A stretch of 59,396 bases of DNA from Myxococcales bacterium (GTDB taxonomy: Bacteria; Myxococcota; UBA796; SXON01). The position numbers and the translations under genes were made by a program. The notes beneath the pieces are model-generated. The model was given only the letters and a program-made list of their open reading frames with translations, searched no databases and was not told the DNA's origin. Location: assembly GCA_009692585.1 (NCBI GenBank), contig SHYX01000031.1, positions 1 through 59,396 of the forward strand, written 5' to 3'. Within the stretch, counting starts at the first letter, position 1. Each line of letters starts with the position of its first letter. This document shows, piece by piece, positions 14,946-24,061 of this stretch.

Positions 14946-17270
14946 CTACAACCACCCCCGCACGCCCGCGTAGAGCCCGCGCAGCGCCGGGTGGTACCAG
15001 GTGTCGCTGGTGTAGAGCGCGTACAACACTCTCGGCAGGGCCACGGCCATCGTGACGATCAAGGCGCCACCGAGGACGCAGCGGTCCCGGAGCGAAAACA
15101 CCAGCGGCCGGCGCACCGCCCGCGGCGCCGCAGGGTCGAAGCCGCGGGCGTCGAGGGACTCCGCCAGCGCGCGCGCCCGGCGCAAGGTCCGCGCCAACAG
15201 CGGCGCCAGGAGCGAGGCCTCCAGGCGCACCCACGCCCAGGGTGGACGTCGCCACGCCGGCCGCCCGCGGCGGGCTCGGGCATCGCGAACGGCCATCCAC
15301 TCGGCGGCGACGTCGGGCACCAGCCGCAAGGCGGTGACCACGAGAAACGACAGCCCGAACGACACCCGCAGCGCCCGCAGCGCCGAGAAGAGCCGCTCCG
15401 GGGGCGTGGAGGCCGCGAGCGCAAAGCCGGCGAGGGTCATCGCCGAGAACCGCAACGACTGGACGAGGCCGTGCTGCACGCCCTCGCGGTACAGGGTGAG
15501 CGGACCGAGACTGACCCATGCCACCCGCGGGTGTTCGGCGTAGAACATCCCTTGCGCCAGAACGGTGCTCCAGGTGAGCGCGACGAGGGCGCCCAACGCG
15601 GCCAGGATCGTGCGGCGACCCGGCCCGAAGGCGACGAACACGATCGCCACCGTGGCCAGCAACAGCGCGAGCGGGCGGGCGTTGTCGAGCGCGACCGCCA
15701 ACACCCCGACCAGTGCGACCAGAGCCAGGCGGACGCGGGGATCGAGCGGTGAATGGGTCACGACGGTCGCCCCGGGTGCGCTCGCCTCGGGAGCGACCAC
15801 CGCCTCGCTGGCGACGCGCCCCTCGGGCGAAACCACCTCCGCAGCCGGCGCGCCCGCAAGCCAGGTTTCGACCTCCGCCAGCACCGCCTGCGGCTCCCCG
15901 TCGACGCGGAGCCGCCCCGCTTGCAGCGCAAGGACCCGCGTCGCGTGCCGCCGCGCCAGCGCCAGGTCGTGCGTTGCGAAGACGAGCACGCCCGCGTGCA
16001 GCGTGGCGGCCGTCGCGAGCATCATTCGCTCCACCTGTTCGAGGTCCTGGCCCGCGGTCGGCTCGTCGAGCAGCAGCACGGTCGGCTCGGCCGTGAGCGC
16101 GGCCGCGACGGCCACGCGGAGCCGCTGTCCGCGAGAGAGGGCCTGCGGGGGGCGGTCGAGCAGGTCGGTGAGCGAGAAGGCGGCGGCGACGGCGGCCACG
16201 CGGGCGCCGATGTCGGTGAGGCCGCGTTCTTCGGGCGCGTGGGCGAGCTCCTCGCGGACGGTGGGGCAGAACAGGCCGAGGTCGGGGTTGGGGGGCACGG
16301 ACACGAGCCGGCTCCGCGCCACCCCGGGCGCGGCCGCCAGCGCGGCCAACAGGGTGGACTTGCCGGCGCCATTGGGGCCCACGAGCGCGATGCGCTCCCC
16401 GCCGCCGGCGCGAACGCTCACCGCGTGGATCCCCTCGCCGGAGGGAAAACGCTGTGTGAGCCGCTGAGCGTCCAAGAGGGCGGGCCCGGGAGGCGGCGGC
16501 GGCGTCCGCGGGCGCTCCGGCTCGGGGGCCAGCCACCGCGGCACGGAGAGCCCGAGCCGCCGCAACAGCGCCAGCGGGATCTCGCTCGGGGGGGCGTCAC
16601 CCACGAGGCAACCCTGGTCCATGACCCAGACGCGGTCGGCCGCGCGCCAGAGCGGCTCCAGCCGATGCTCCACGACCAGGACGGCGGTGCCGGACGCCGC
16701 CAGGGCACGCAGGCGCTCGACCAGCTCGGCGGCGCTGGCGGGATCCAGGTGGGCGAGGGGCTCGTCGAGCAGGAGCACCGGCGCCCCCGCGGCGAGCGCG
16801 GCCGCGATGGACAGCCGCTGCCGCTGTCCCGACGAGAGCGCGCCCACGGCGCGGTCGCCGCCGCCGGGCAGCGCGAGCGTCGTGAGCAGGGCGTCGACGC
16901 TGGCCCCGATGGCCGCGTCGTCGAAGCCGGCCGACTCGGCAGCGAAGGCGATCTCGTCGCCCACGGTGGCGGCCACCCGCTGGTCGTCGGGATCCTGGCC
17001 GACCAGCGCCACTCGCCGCACCCGCGTTGCGGGCGACAGGGTGCCGGGGTCGTCGCCGGCCAGGAGCACGCTCCCGGCGAGTCGGCCGCGCCCGTGTCGC
17101 TGCAACAGCCCAGCGGCGAGGCGCAAGAGCGTCGACTTGCCGCAGCCGGTCGGTCCCGCCAGCACGATGAGCTGTCCCGCCAGCAACGTGGCCGACACCC
17201 CCGACACCGCGTCGCGCTCCGCGGTTGGATGGCGGTACCCCAGGCCGACGAGGCGCAGCGCCGGCGCCAT
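14946..17270 (-). CDS. ECF transporter energy module, EcfA-EcfA'-EcfT triple fusion
   Basis: A 774-residue protein joining two ABC ATPase domains and the transmembrane coupling subunit in one chain. ATPase 1 has Walker A GPTGCGKST (about 39-47), signature LSSGQRQR and LLLDEP. ATPase 2 has Walker A GPNGAGKST (about 297-305), LSRGQRLR and LLLDEPTAGQD. From about residue 500 come membrane helices and the Ala-Arg-rich coupling region (MAVRDARARRG; ARALAESLDARGF) typical of EcfT/CbiQ. It would power uptake by the S component encoded just upstream. The ATG overlaps the upstream TGA by 1 nt (TGATG) with GGAGGA before it. It is the last gene of the cobalamin-riboswitch operon. Confidence 0.92.
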   Translation of the reverse strand: MAPALRLVGLGYRHPTAERDAVSGVSATLLAGQLIVLAGPTGCGKSTLLRLAAGLLQRHGRGRLAGSVLLAGDDPGTLSPATRVRRVALVGQDPDDQRVAATVGDEIAFAAESAGFDDAAIGASVDALLTTLALPGGGDRAVGALSSGQRQRLSIAAALAAGAPVLLLDEPLAHLDPASAAELVERLRALAASGTAVLVVEHRLEPLWRAADRVWVMDQGCLVGDAPPSEIPLALLRRLGLSVPRWLAPEPERPRTPPPPPGPALLDAQRLTQRFPSGEGIHAVSVRAGGGERIALVGPNGAGKSTLLAALAAAPGVARSRLVSVPPNPDLGLFCPTVREELAHAPEERGLTDIGARVAAVAAAFSLTDLLDRPPQALSRGQRLRVAVAAALTAEPTVLLLDEPTAGQDLEQVERMMLATAATLHAGVLVFATHDLALARRHATRVLALQAGRLRVDGEPQAVLAEVETWLAGAPAAEVVSPEGRVASEAVVAPEASAPGATVVTHSPLDPRVRLALVALVGVLAVALDNARPLALLLATVAIVFVAFGPGRRTILAALGALVALTWSTVLAQGMFYAEHPRVAWVSLGPLTLYREGVQHGLVQSLRFSAMTLAGFALAASTPPERLFSALRALRVSFGLSFLVVTALRLVPDVAAEWMAVRDARARRGRPAWRRPPWAWVRLEASLLAPLLARTLRRARALAESLDARGFDPAAPRAVRRPLVFSLRDRCVLGGALIVTMAVALPRVLYALYTSDTWYHPALRGLYAGVRGWL

Positions 17271-19000
17271 CAATCCTCCACGCGTCGAAGCTGGGTCGCG
17301 ACGCGTTCGGCGACCCCGGCGGCCGCGAGCACGTAGAGGAAGCCCGGCCCGGCCAGCACCATCCCTACGTACCAGGGCGCGTAGTAGAGCCGGTACAGCG
17401 CGCTGTGGAGCACCAGCGCGGTCGCCGTCCCCAGGAGCGCCGCCGCGGCGAGACCGCCCCCCAGCCGAACGAGCCGCATCCAGCGTGCACCGTCACGCCA
17501 CGCCACGCCGCGCGTGAGCCCGAAGGCCCACAACGAAGCCTCCAACGTGGCGATGCGGCAGCCCACGAACAGCAGGTCCTGAGGGCTGAGCGTGCCGGTC
17601 GCGACGCCGCGCAACAACCACGCCACCAGCACCGACAACGTGGCCACGCCCGGACGTGGCAACAGGGTCACCAGCGTGCCCAGGAGCGTGGCCTGGAGCG
17701 CGTCGTCCAGGAGCCCGGTGACCATCGTCGCGAACGGACCGACCGCAGCCGCGAGTCCCAGCCCGACGAGCTGCCCCACGGCTCCGGCCACGAAGGACAG
17801 CGCGCTGAACAGCGCGATGGTGACGAGCGAGGCGGTGTCGAGCTCGCGGAGCCACCGGCGTACACCGGTCACGACCCACACTCCGCCGGCGGCGGCGACG
17901 GCCAGGGTCGCGACCAGGCCCGCGGCCAGGAGCGAACTGGAGCGAGAGACGTACAGCGGCGTCTCGTCCACCCGGAGCGGCTGGCCCAAACCCAGCGGCA
18001 GCACCTCCACCACCCGCGTCCACGGACCGACGCCGACCGCGGCGTCGTCGACGAAGAGCGGCAACGAGGCGGTCACGGTGCGGCCCGGCGGCAACCGCAT
18101 CAGCACGCTGATGTTGCCGGTGCCGTCGTCGGCGTCGCGCATCCGCGGCCGGAAGGCGCGGTCGGGGGTCCGGTCGGGGCCCAGGACGCGAAGCCGGACG
18201 ACGACGTCGAACGGACGGTCGCCGTCGTTCCGGAGGTCGACCGCGGTCCAGGCCCAGGGCGCGTGGGGGTCCCTCGCCCGCACGCCGAGGGCGGTGTGGT
18301 CCAGCAGGCGGCGCCACCAGGCCGAGGGGAGCGTCACCCGGCCCGTGGGCCGGACGTCGTCGTCCTGGCCGTCGGGCAGCGTCGGAAAGCGGGTCGCGAC
18401 CACCCTGATGCGTTCCCGCGCCGCGGCCAGGGGGATCGACTGCACATCGACCGCGGCGCCGAGGCGGACCCCTCCGGCAGTGGACAGGGTCAACGTGGCG
18501 TCGTCGGTCACCGGGAAACTGAGCAGGCGGGCCTCCCCGGCGCCGACCTCGGCGAGCGCGGCACCATCGAGCGACACGGTGACGGCGTCGCCCCGGGGGG
18601 CGCGCACGCGCAGCGCCGCTTGAGCGGTGGTCCCCTCGACGAGCACCAGGGGCACGGTGTCGCCCGGCGACAGCGGGATCGGCACCGCGCCGAGCGGCAC
18701 GGCCAGGGTGGCGTCGAGCGCGTCGGCGTCGCCGAGGTCCAGCCGCACCCCGGCCCGCTCTCCGCCCTCCGTCACCACGACCTCCACGATCCCCCGCACG
18801 CCCGGCGGCAGCGCGAGGGTGGCCGACCGCGCCGAGATCGACGCGCTCCCCCGCACCACCGGCAGCCCCTCGGCATCCTGGACCACCACCGCGAAGCCGG
18901 CGCGGCTGGCCTCGACGAGCACCGTCCCGCCCGCGTCGGTGGCGCTGACCGTCAGCGGGTCGGGTGCGCAGGCCAGCCACAGGAGCGGAAGGAGCGTCAC
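17270..19000 (-). CDS. Lipoprotein domain fused to an ECF-type substrate-binding (S) component
   Basis: A 576-residue chimera. GTG 19000 overlaps the upstream TGA and opens a lipoprotein signal (MTLLPLLWLAC, Cys11). Residues 12-354 form an Ala/Val/Asp-rich, mainly beta extracytoplasmic region. A membrane helix lies at about 356-378. Residues 388-576 hold about six hydrophobic segments resembling ECF S components, including AAVGPFATMVTGLLDDALQA, reminiscent of YkoE/thiamine-type S proteins. S components bind the vitamin and dock on EcfT. The riboswitch upstream points to cobalamin or a precursor as substrate. The fused outer domain could catch B12 from the periplasm in place of BtuF; that role is inferred. 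Confidence 0.8.
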   Translation of the reverse strand: MTLLPLLWLACAPDPLTVSATDAGGTVLVEASRAGFAVVVQDAEGLPVVRGSASISARSATLALPPGVRGIVEVVVTEGGERAGVRLDLGDADALDATLAVPLGAVPIPLSPGDTVPLVLVEGTTAQAALRVRAPRGDAVTVSLDGAALAEVGAGEARLLSFPVTDDATLTLSTAGGVRLGAAVDVQSIPLAAARERIRVVATRFPTLPDGQDDDVRPTGRVTLPSAWWRRLLDHTALGVRARDPHAPWAWTAVDLRNDGDRPFDVVVRLRVLGPDRTPDRAFRPRMRDADDGTGNISVLMRLPPGRTVTASLPLFVDDAAVGVGPWTRVVEVLPLGLGQPLRVDETPLYVSRSSSLLAAGLVATLAVAAAGGVWVVTGVRRWLRELDTASLVTIALFSALSFVAGAVGQLVGLGLAAAVGPFATMVTGLLDDALQATLLGTLVTLLPRPGVATLSVLVAWLLRGVATGTLSPQDLLFVGCRIATLEASLWAFGLTRGVAWRDGARWMRLVRLGGGLAAAALLGTATALVLHSALYRLYYAPWYVGMVLAGPGFLYVLAAAGVAERVATQLRRVED

Positions 19001-20583
19001 CGGAACAGGACCACCCGGTAGGCGCCGGCAACCCCGCCGTCCCCCGTCGGGTAGGGGACCTCGGCCAGCGCCACCACGCCGGTCGCCGAGACCGCCTGTC
19101 GGAAGAAGACGGGCCCCTCGGTGGTGCAGGTGGTCAGGAGCCGCGCGTCGCCGTCGCGCGCCGGCCCCCCGAGGTCGAAGATCAGCGCGCCATAGAGGTC
19201 GCGGCGGCTGTCGCTGTGCCGTTCGCCGGCCCCGACCACGAGGGTGCGGCCATCGGGCGCCAGCGTGAGGCCCTGGACGTCCCACGCGCCGTGGAAGCTC
19301 CAGCGTCGGGTGCCGTCGAGGCCCGCCACGAAAAGGGTGCTCTCGTCGGGGTGGGGCGAGGGCGGCCGGAGGTCGGGCGCGGCGGCCCCCCAGGGGATGT
19401 TGGTGCCCGAGGTGAGGTAGACCGCGGTGTCGTCCGCCAGGAGGCCGTGGCCGATGCTCGCGGCCACCGGCACGTCGCCGGCCAGGACCGGAGAGCCGCC
19501 GGCCACCGTCGTCCGCAGCGTACCGTCTTGCGACGCCAGCACCAGCCTGCCGTCGCCAAGTCCCACCAGCACGGTGTCGCGGGCGACGTCGAGATCATGG
19601 GCCTGCCAGAGGTAGGTGGAGGTGAACCACGGGAGCAGCGGCGGCACGACCACCGAGCCGACCGGCCGCAGCCCGTCCAGCTCCAGCAGTTGGAGGCCCC
19701 CGACCGGGTACCCGTCGGGTGCCGGCGTGCTCGCCGACCGGGTCACGGGCACCGCGACCCGCCCCCCCGTTTCGTCGACCGCGGGGTGCAGCAGGACGAG
19801 GTCGGCCGGTTCGGCCGGCCAGGTGGCGAGGACGCTGCCGTCGGGGCGCACGCGCAACAGCTGGGAGCGGTTCAGCCGCGCCCCGTCCCGGGCGCTCCAG
19901 CCGTGGGCCGCGCTCACCAGGAGGTCGCCGCCGGCCAGCACGTCGAGGCCGTACACGCCGGGAAGCGAGTAGATCCCGTAGAGATCCTCGCCCGCGGGCA
20001 GGGTCGAGCGGCCGACGCGTGCGGCGAGATCGAGGCGCCAGCGGTCGGCGAGGGTGGCCGGATCGAGCGCGCGGAGCGAGGCGTCGGGGGACTGTTCACC
20101 GGCGTAGAGAGTGCGTCCATCGGCCGCCCAGGCCACGCGGCGGACCATGGCCTCGCCGAGGCTCCGCCTGGCCATCACCACGCCGGTCGCGACGTCGAGC
20201 ACCAGCACCTCGCCGCGGAACGAGCCCACCGCCAGCAAGGCGCCATCGGGCGAAAAGGCGAGGTCGGTGTCGGGAGCAGGCGCGCCGGCCACGGTCATGC
20301 GGGAGACGTCGCCCAGGTCGACCCGCGCCACCTCCACGCACTCGGCCAGGCGGGGGGCGATGGCGGTGATCGGCCCGACGGTGACGCTCTCTCCGGGGGT
20401 CCAGGGGCGCGTGGTGTACACGCCGTCCAGGAGCACGCCGCCGCGGACGAAGTGCAGCGTCGGCGGGGTGGGCGGCGCGGACGCGGAGCAGCCGACCAGG
20501 AACGCCACGGTGCCGAGGATCGCCGAGGATCGTTGCGCCTGGGGCGTCGGCCGTAGCCGGGAACGGCCGCTGGCGCCCCTCAT
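18997..20583 (-). CDS. Beta-propeller (WD40/YncE-like) lipoprotein, 528 residues
   Basis: An exported lipoprotein with an Arg-rich n-region and lipobox LVGC (Cys at about residue 32), followed by repeated propeller blades. Blade-like segments include LAFSPDGALLAVGSF, VAWAADGRTLYAGE and LTLAPDGRTLVVGAG. ATG 20583 overlaps the upstream TGA (ATGA); the next gene starts within its stop (GTGA). In Bacteroides, BtuG is a surface beta-propeller lipoprotein that hands cobalamin to BtuB. Position in a cobalamin-riboswitch operon suggests an analogous capture or transfer role here. Homology to BtuG cannot be shown by eye. Confidence 0.78.
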   Translation of the reverse strand: MRGASGRSRLRPTPQAQRSSAILGTVAFLVGCSASAPPTPPTLHFVRGGVLLDGVYTTRPWTPGESVTVGPITAIAPRLAECVEVARVDLGDVSRMTVAGAPAPDTDLAFSPDGALLAVGSFRGEVLVLDVATGVVMARRSLGEAMVRRVAWAADGRTLYAGEQSPDASLRALDPATLADRWRLDLAARVGRSTLPAGEDLYGIYSLPGVYGLDVLAGGDLLVSAAHGWSARDGARLNRSQLLRVRPDGSVLATWPAEPADLVLLHPAVDETGGRVAVPVTRSASTPAPDGYPVGGLQLLELDGLRPVGSVVVPPLLPWFTSTYLWQAHDLDVARDTVLVGLGDGRLVLASQDGTLRTTVAGGSPVLAGDVPVAASIGHGLLADDTAVYLTSGTNIPWGAAAPDLRPPSPHPDESTLFVAGLDGTRRWSFHGAWDVQGLTLAPDGRTLVVGAGERHSDSRRDLYGALIFDLGGPARDGDARLLTTCTTEGPVFFRQAVSATGVVALAEVPYPTGDGGVAGAYRVVLFR

Positions 20584-20903
20584 GGGCCCGCTTCCCAACT
20601 GGGGGTGTTCCAGTCCAGCGTGGTGTAGGTGTCGCAGGTGGCATCATCGCCCTCAAAGGCGGCGCTTCGGTCCATGCACATCTGGTCGGTGGCGCCCACC
20701 TCGCCGGCCTCGACCTCGAGCTGGCGCATTTCCCAGGCCCAGGTGGCGCAGGCGTCGAGGAAGTCCGCTTCGTCGGCGTAGTTGGCGGCTTCCCAGCTGG
20801 TGCCCCAGGAGGTCAGGCATCCGCCGTACAGGGTGCCGGCCGCCGCGCACATCGCCGTGCAGGGGTCGGCGTCCGCCGCGCAGGTCCAGAGGAGGAGGAG
20901 CAC
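20580..20903 (-). CDS. Small Cys-rich lipoprotein
   Basis: A 107-residue protein with a very short lipoprotein-type signal (MLLLLWTC, Cys8). The mature part has six further Cys (15, 19, 29, 52, 76, 90), enough for three disulfides, and many Trp, Asp and Glu. I recognise no family. GTG 20903 is the only start codon available in this frame and shares one base with the upstream TAG (TAGTG). The gene is locked inside the B12 operon between two propeller lipoproteins. It could be an accessory subunit of the outer-membrane B12 complex, compare the small Btu accessory lipoproteins of Bacteroides; that is inference. Confidence 0.7.
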   Translation of the reverse strand: MLLLLWTCAADADPCTAMCAAAGTLYGGCLTSWGTSWEAANYADEADFLDACATWAWEMRQLEVEAGEVGATDQMCMDRSAAFEGDDATCDTYTTLDWNTPSWEAGP

Positions 20904-21964
20904 TAGTAGAAATCCACGGAGAACGGAGGGAACGCGAAGTCACTGGTCCAGCGTTCGGCCCCCGGCTCGCAGGCCACGGCGTCGACGACGATGAGCCCCG
21001 TCGGGGAGGTGTACTGGGCCCAGCCGGCGCGGGCGACGAGCCACACGTCGGTGCCGACGGCCTTGACGCCATGGAGGGAACTGGGGGTGGTGAAGAGCTC
21101 TACGAGCGTGTTGTCACCGGCGTTCCAGCACCACACGGTGAAGTCTTGGTTCTCGGCGTAGGTCAGCAGCACCCCGTGCGTGGCGTCGACCATCGCCAGG
21201 TCGGTGATCTCCAGGCCGAGGTCCGCTTCGGTCACGAGCGCCTCCCCGACGCCGGTGGCCGGTTCGAACCAGGCAAGGGCGCCGTCGTGCGCGAAGTAGA
21301 GGCCGGTGCGCACCAGGAGCTTCGCCGAGCCGGGGACGTCGTGCAGCGTGGGGTCGGGCGACGCGATCCAACTCTCGCGCAAGAGGCCGGTCGTGCAGTC
21401 GATGCTGGCGACGAGGCCGCCGTTGGCAACCCACCCGTTGTCCTGGTCGAGCTGCTGGAGCGCGACGTACAGGATGCCGTCGCGTTCGATCATGTTGGCC
21501 ACCTCGGGGATGCCGTCGCTGTCGGCCAGGGGTCCGAGGTCCACCACCCCGCGGAGCAGCCAGGTGTCGGGGTCGTACCGTTTGACCTCGGTGCTGCCGT
21601 AGAGCGAGACGAAGACACTCCCGCCGCACTCCTTGACGTCCTGGGGGTTGGTGGCGTCGCCGGTGGAGAACTCCTGCAGCGGCTCGGTCCACTCCCCGGG
21701 CTGGTACACCCTGACGTAATCGGCGCCGAAACGGCCGAGGACGTAGACGCGGCCGTCCTCGCTGACGACCTGGCTGTCGGTGGGAGCCGTGGTGATGCGG
21801 TCGGTCACCGCCATGGTCGCGAGCTCGACGGTGGCGAGCACGGCGCTGGCATAGTCGGCGCTGGTGGTGGCCACGACGGCGGTCGCGACCATGGATTCGC
21901 TGGCGCCGCTCGCGGTGTCCGCGATGCCGTCCGCGGACGCGCAGGCAAGGGCAAGGAGAATCAT
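20903..21964 (-). CDS. Beta-propeller lipoprotein (BtuG-like candidate), 353 residues
   Basis: A lipoprotein with an unusually short signal (MILLALAC, Cys8), followed by a Thr/Ala-rich spacer and YncE-like propeller repeats. Blade-like segments include DSQVVSEDGRVYVLGRFG, CGGSVFVSLYGSTEVKRYD and DGILYVALQQLD. ATG 21964 overlaps the TonB-receptor stop by 4 nt, so receptor and lipoprotein should be made in step. That arrangement recalls Bacteroides BtuB-BtuG, where the propeller lipoprotein sits on the receptor and binds B12 very tightly. Shared function is inferred from fold, operon and riboswitch. A direct homology search is needed to tell descent from convergence. Confidence 0.8.
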   Translation of the reverse strand: MILLALACASADGIADTASGASESMVATAVVATTSADYASAVLATVELATMAVTDRITTAPTDSQVVSEDGRVYVLGRFGADYVRVYQPGEWTEPLQEFSTGDATNPQDVKECGGSVFVSLYGSTEVKRYDPDTWLLRGVVDLGPLADSDGIPEVANMIERDGILYVALQQLDQDNGWVANGGLVASIDCTTGLLRESWIASPDPTLHDVPGSAKLLVRTGLYFAHDGALAWFEPATGVGEALVTEADLGLEITDLAMVDATHGVLLTYAENQDFTVWCWNAGDNTLVELFTTPSSLHGVKAVGTDVWLVARAGWAQYTSPTGLIVVDAVACEPGAERWTSDFAFPPFSVDFY

Positions 21965-23967
21965 GGTTGTTCCCTGGTGGGGGGTCGGGGCTGCCAGCGC
22001 GCGGTCAGCAGAAAGGTGCGGCCGGGCAGGGGATAGCCCGCGAAGTCGGTGATGGCGGTGACCGCCCGCGAGGGATCGTCGGCATCGGCAGGATTGCGGG
22101 GCACGACTTCGGTGAGGGTGTCGGTCAGGTTCAGCACGCTCAGCTCGAGGCTGGGCCAGCGCGGTGTGGGCTGGGCGCGGACGAACGCCCCATGGAGGGT
22201 TCGCGGCGCGCTCCGGACCAGATTGGCGGCGTCCCAGTAGTTGGCCGCGGTGGTGCTGAGGCTGTACCCGATCCGCAGCCGCTCCTCCCAATGCATCGAC
22301 ACCGCCTCGCTGATCGTGAGGGGCGGGGTGCGCGGGAGCTCGTTGCCGAAGTCGCCGCTGTCGGCGGTCAGGTTGCGGCTCTGCTGCCAGGTGACGGTGG
22401 TGTCGCTGTCGACGACGTCGAAGCCCTGGACCTGGAGCGCCGCCTCGACGCCCACCACCGAGGTCTCGCCGAAGTTGACCGGGGTAAACGACTGCTGGCT
22501 GTTCTGGACCCAGACGATCCGGTCTTCGCTCGCGAGCCAGAACGCCCCGGCGTCGACGCTGACGACGACCGGCCAGGTGCCCGGGGCTTCGACCCTGGCG
22601 CCCAGGTCGCCCTGCCACCCGCGCTCAGGAACGAGGCGGGGATTCCCCTCCAGGTTGCCGTGGTTCCCGAACATCTCGACGAGGTCGGGCGCGCGCAGGT
22701 AGCGTCCGCCGTTGGCCTTGAGCGAGAGCCACCGCGTCGGCCGCACCAGCACCCCCAACCGGGGGTCGATGCTGCTGATGGTGGTGGCGCCGTCGATCGC
22801 CACCCCCTGCACCACCGGCGAGAGGGTGAGGCGATCGTTCCAGACGCGCAGGTCGGCGCCGAGGGCGGCGGTGCCGACGAGACGGGAGCGGACCGGTTCG
22901 TCGGCGGTCGCGCGGGTGTCGGTCACGTCGAGCGCCTCCCAGTGGCCGCCGAGGGTGACGCTGGGCTGGACCCACGCGCGGGGCGCGGCCGTGGCGGTGA
23001 CGCGGAGGCCGACGGTATCGGAGAGATCGGTCTCCCGTCGGGCGGCGCCGTCCAGCTCGCCGTCAAGGTCGACGAGGGTCTCGCGCCGGCCGAGGTGCCA
23101 GACGGTGGCGCTGCCCGCCCAGACGTCGCCGCGGCCCTCGGCCCGCACCACCGCCAGGTTCCGCACCGTGGTGAGGCGGGCGTCCTCTGTGGGGAGGTTG
23201 ATGCTGCCGGGCAGGCCCTCGTCGCGGTACAGCGGCGCATCGGTCAGCGAAAGGTGCCAGTCGCCCAGGTGCGCTTGCCCGCGCACGAAGCCGCCGACCT
23301 GGAGCTTGTCGTTGTTGGCGCGCTCGCGCACGTGGTCGTCCAGCACGTTGAAGACCGTCGCGTTGTCGTCGAAATAGCGGTAGTCGGCCTGGGAGGCGAG
23401 CACCTCTACGAAGGCGTTGCCATCGAGCGCTCCGCGGGTCACCGCCCCGTAGGCGTCGCCCTTGACGGTCTGATGGGAGCCGTACCCCGCGCTCAGCGCG
23501 CCGCCGTGGCCCCGCCGGGTCACCAGGTTCACCACCCCGCCCAGCGGCGCCGCGCCGAAGCTGACCGGGGCGTTCCCGCGCCACACCTCGATGCGCTCGA
23601 AGGCGCCGACCGGCAGCTCGGCGAGGTTCACGACGCCGGCGCCGTCGGGGTTCAGGGGCACCCCGTCCAGAAAGACCTCCACCTGCCGCAGGCTGGCGCC
23701 GCGGATGCTGACCGCGGTGAAGTCCCCGAGCCCTCCCAGTCGCTGGACACTGGTTCCGGCGGCGCTCTCGACCAGGCTGGCGACGTCGGCCGAGGCGGGG
23801 GTGCTCGCGTCGGGCCGCACCACCGTCACCGCCGCGCTGGTTGCCGCCGGGTCGGGGCTGCGGGGGGCGGGGGCCTCCACCACGACCGTCTCGTCCGGCG
23901 GCTGGCCCGGCACGTCTGCGGCCGGCTCGGCGGCGAAGGCGGCGGGGGCGTAGAGGGCAGCGAACAC
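21961..23967 (-). CDS. TonB-dependent outer-membrane receptor, BtuB-like
   Basis: A receptor of 668 residues when started at GTG 23967. It has a short signal (MFAALYAPAAFA), a TonB-box-like ETVVVEA at about 26-32, and a plug domain with VSIRGASLRQVEVFLDGVPL and GGVVNLVTRRG. A long beta-barrel follows, ending in alternating aromatic strands (RTFLLTARWQ). The size matches BtuB/FepA-type barrels. The reading frame is open further upstream through the riboswitch, so longer starts are unlikely. GTG 23967 has GGAG four bases upstream; TTG 24039 would give a 36-residue signal containing Arg. It should import cobalamin across the outer membrane using TonB-ExbBD from elsewhere. Confidence 0.88.
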   Translation of the reverse strand: MFAALYAPAAFAAEPAADVPGQPPDETVVVEAPAPRSPDPAATSAAVTVVRPDASTPASADVASLVESAAGTSVQRLGGLGDFTAVSIRGASLRQVEVFLDGVPLNPDGAGVVNLAELPVGAFERIEVWRGNAPVSFGAAPLGGVVNLVTRRGHGGALSAGYGSHQTVKGDAYGAVTRGALDGNAFVEVLASQADYRYFDDNATVFNVLDDHVRERANNDKLQVGGFVRGQAHLGDWHLSLTDAPLYRDEGLPGSINLPTEDARLTTVRNLAVVRAEGRGDVWAGSATVWHLGRRETLVDLDGELDGAARRETDLSDTVGLRVTATAAPRAWVQPSVTLGGHWEALDVTDTRATADEPVRSRLVGTAALGADLRVWNDRLTLSPVVQGVAIDGATTISSIDPRLGVLVRPTRWLSLKANGGRYLRAPDLVEMFGNHGNLEGNPRLVPERGWQGDLGARVEAPGTWPVVVSVDAGAFWLASEDRIVWVQNSQQSFTPVNFGETSVVGVEAALQVQGFDVVDSDTTVTWQQSRNLTADSGDFGNELPRTPPLTISEAVSMHWEERLRIGYSLSTTAANYWDAANLVRSAPRTLHGAFVRAQPTPRWPSLELSVLNLTDTLTEVVPRNPADADDPSRAVTAITDFAGYPLPGRTFLLTARWQPRPPTREQP

Positions 23968-24061
23968 GAGGCTCCGAGGAAGGAGCCCGGTGGGGAGGGA
24001 CGACGCCAGGAGGCCGGGGGCGCTTCCTGGCAGACGCAACTCCCGGCACCGGGGAGGGGGA

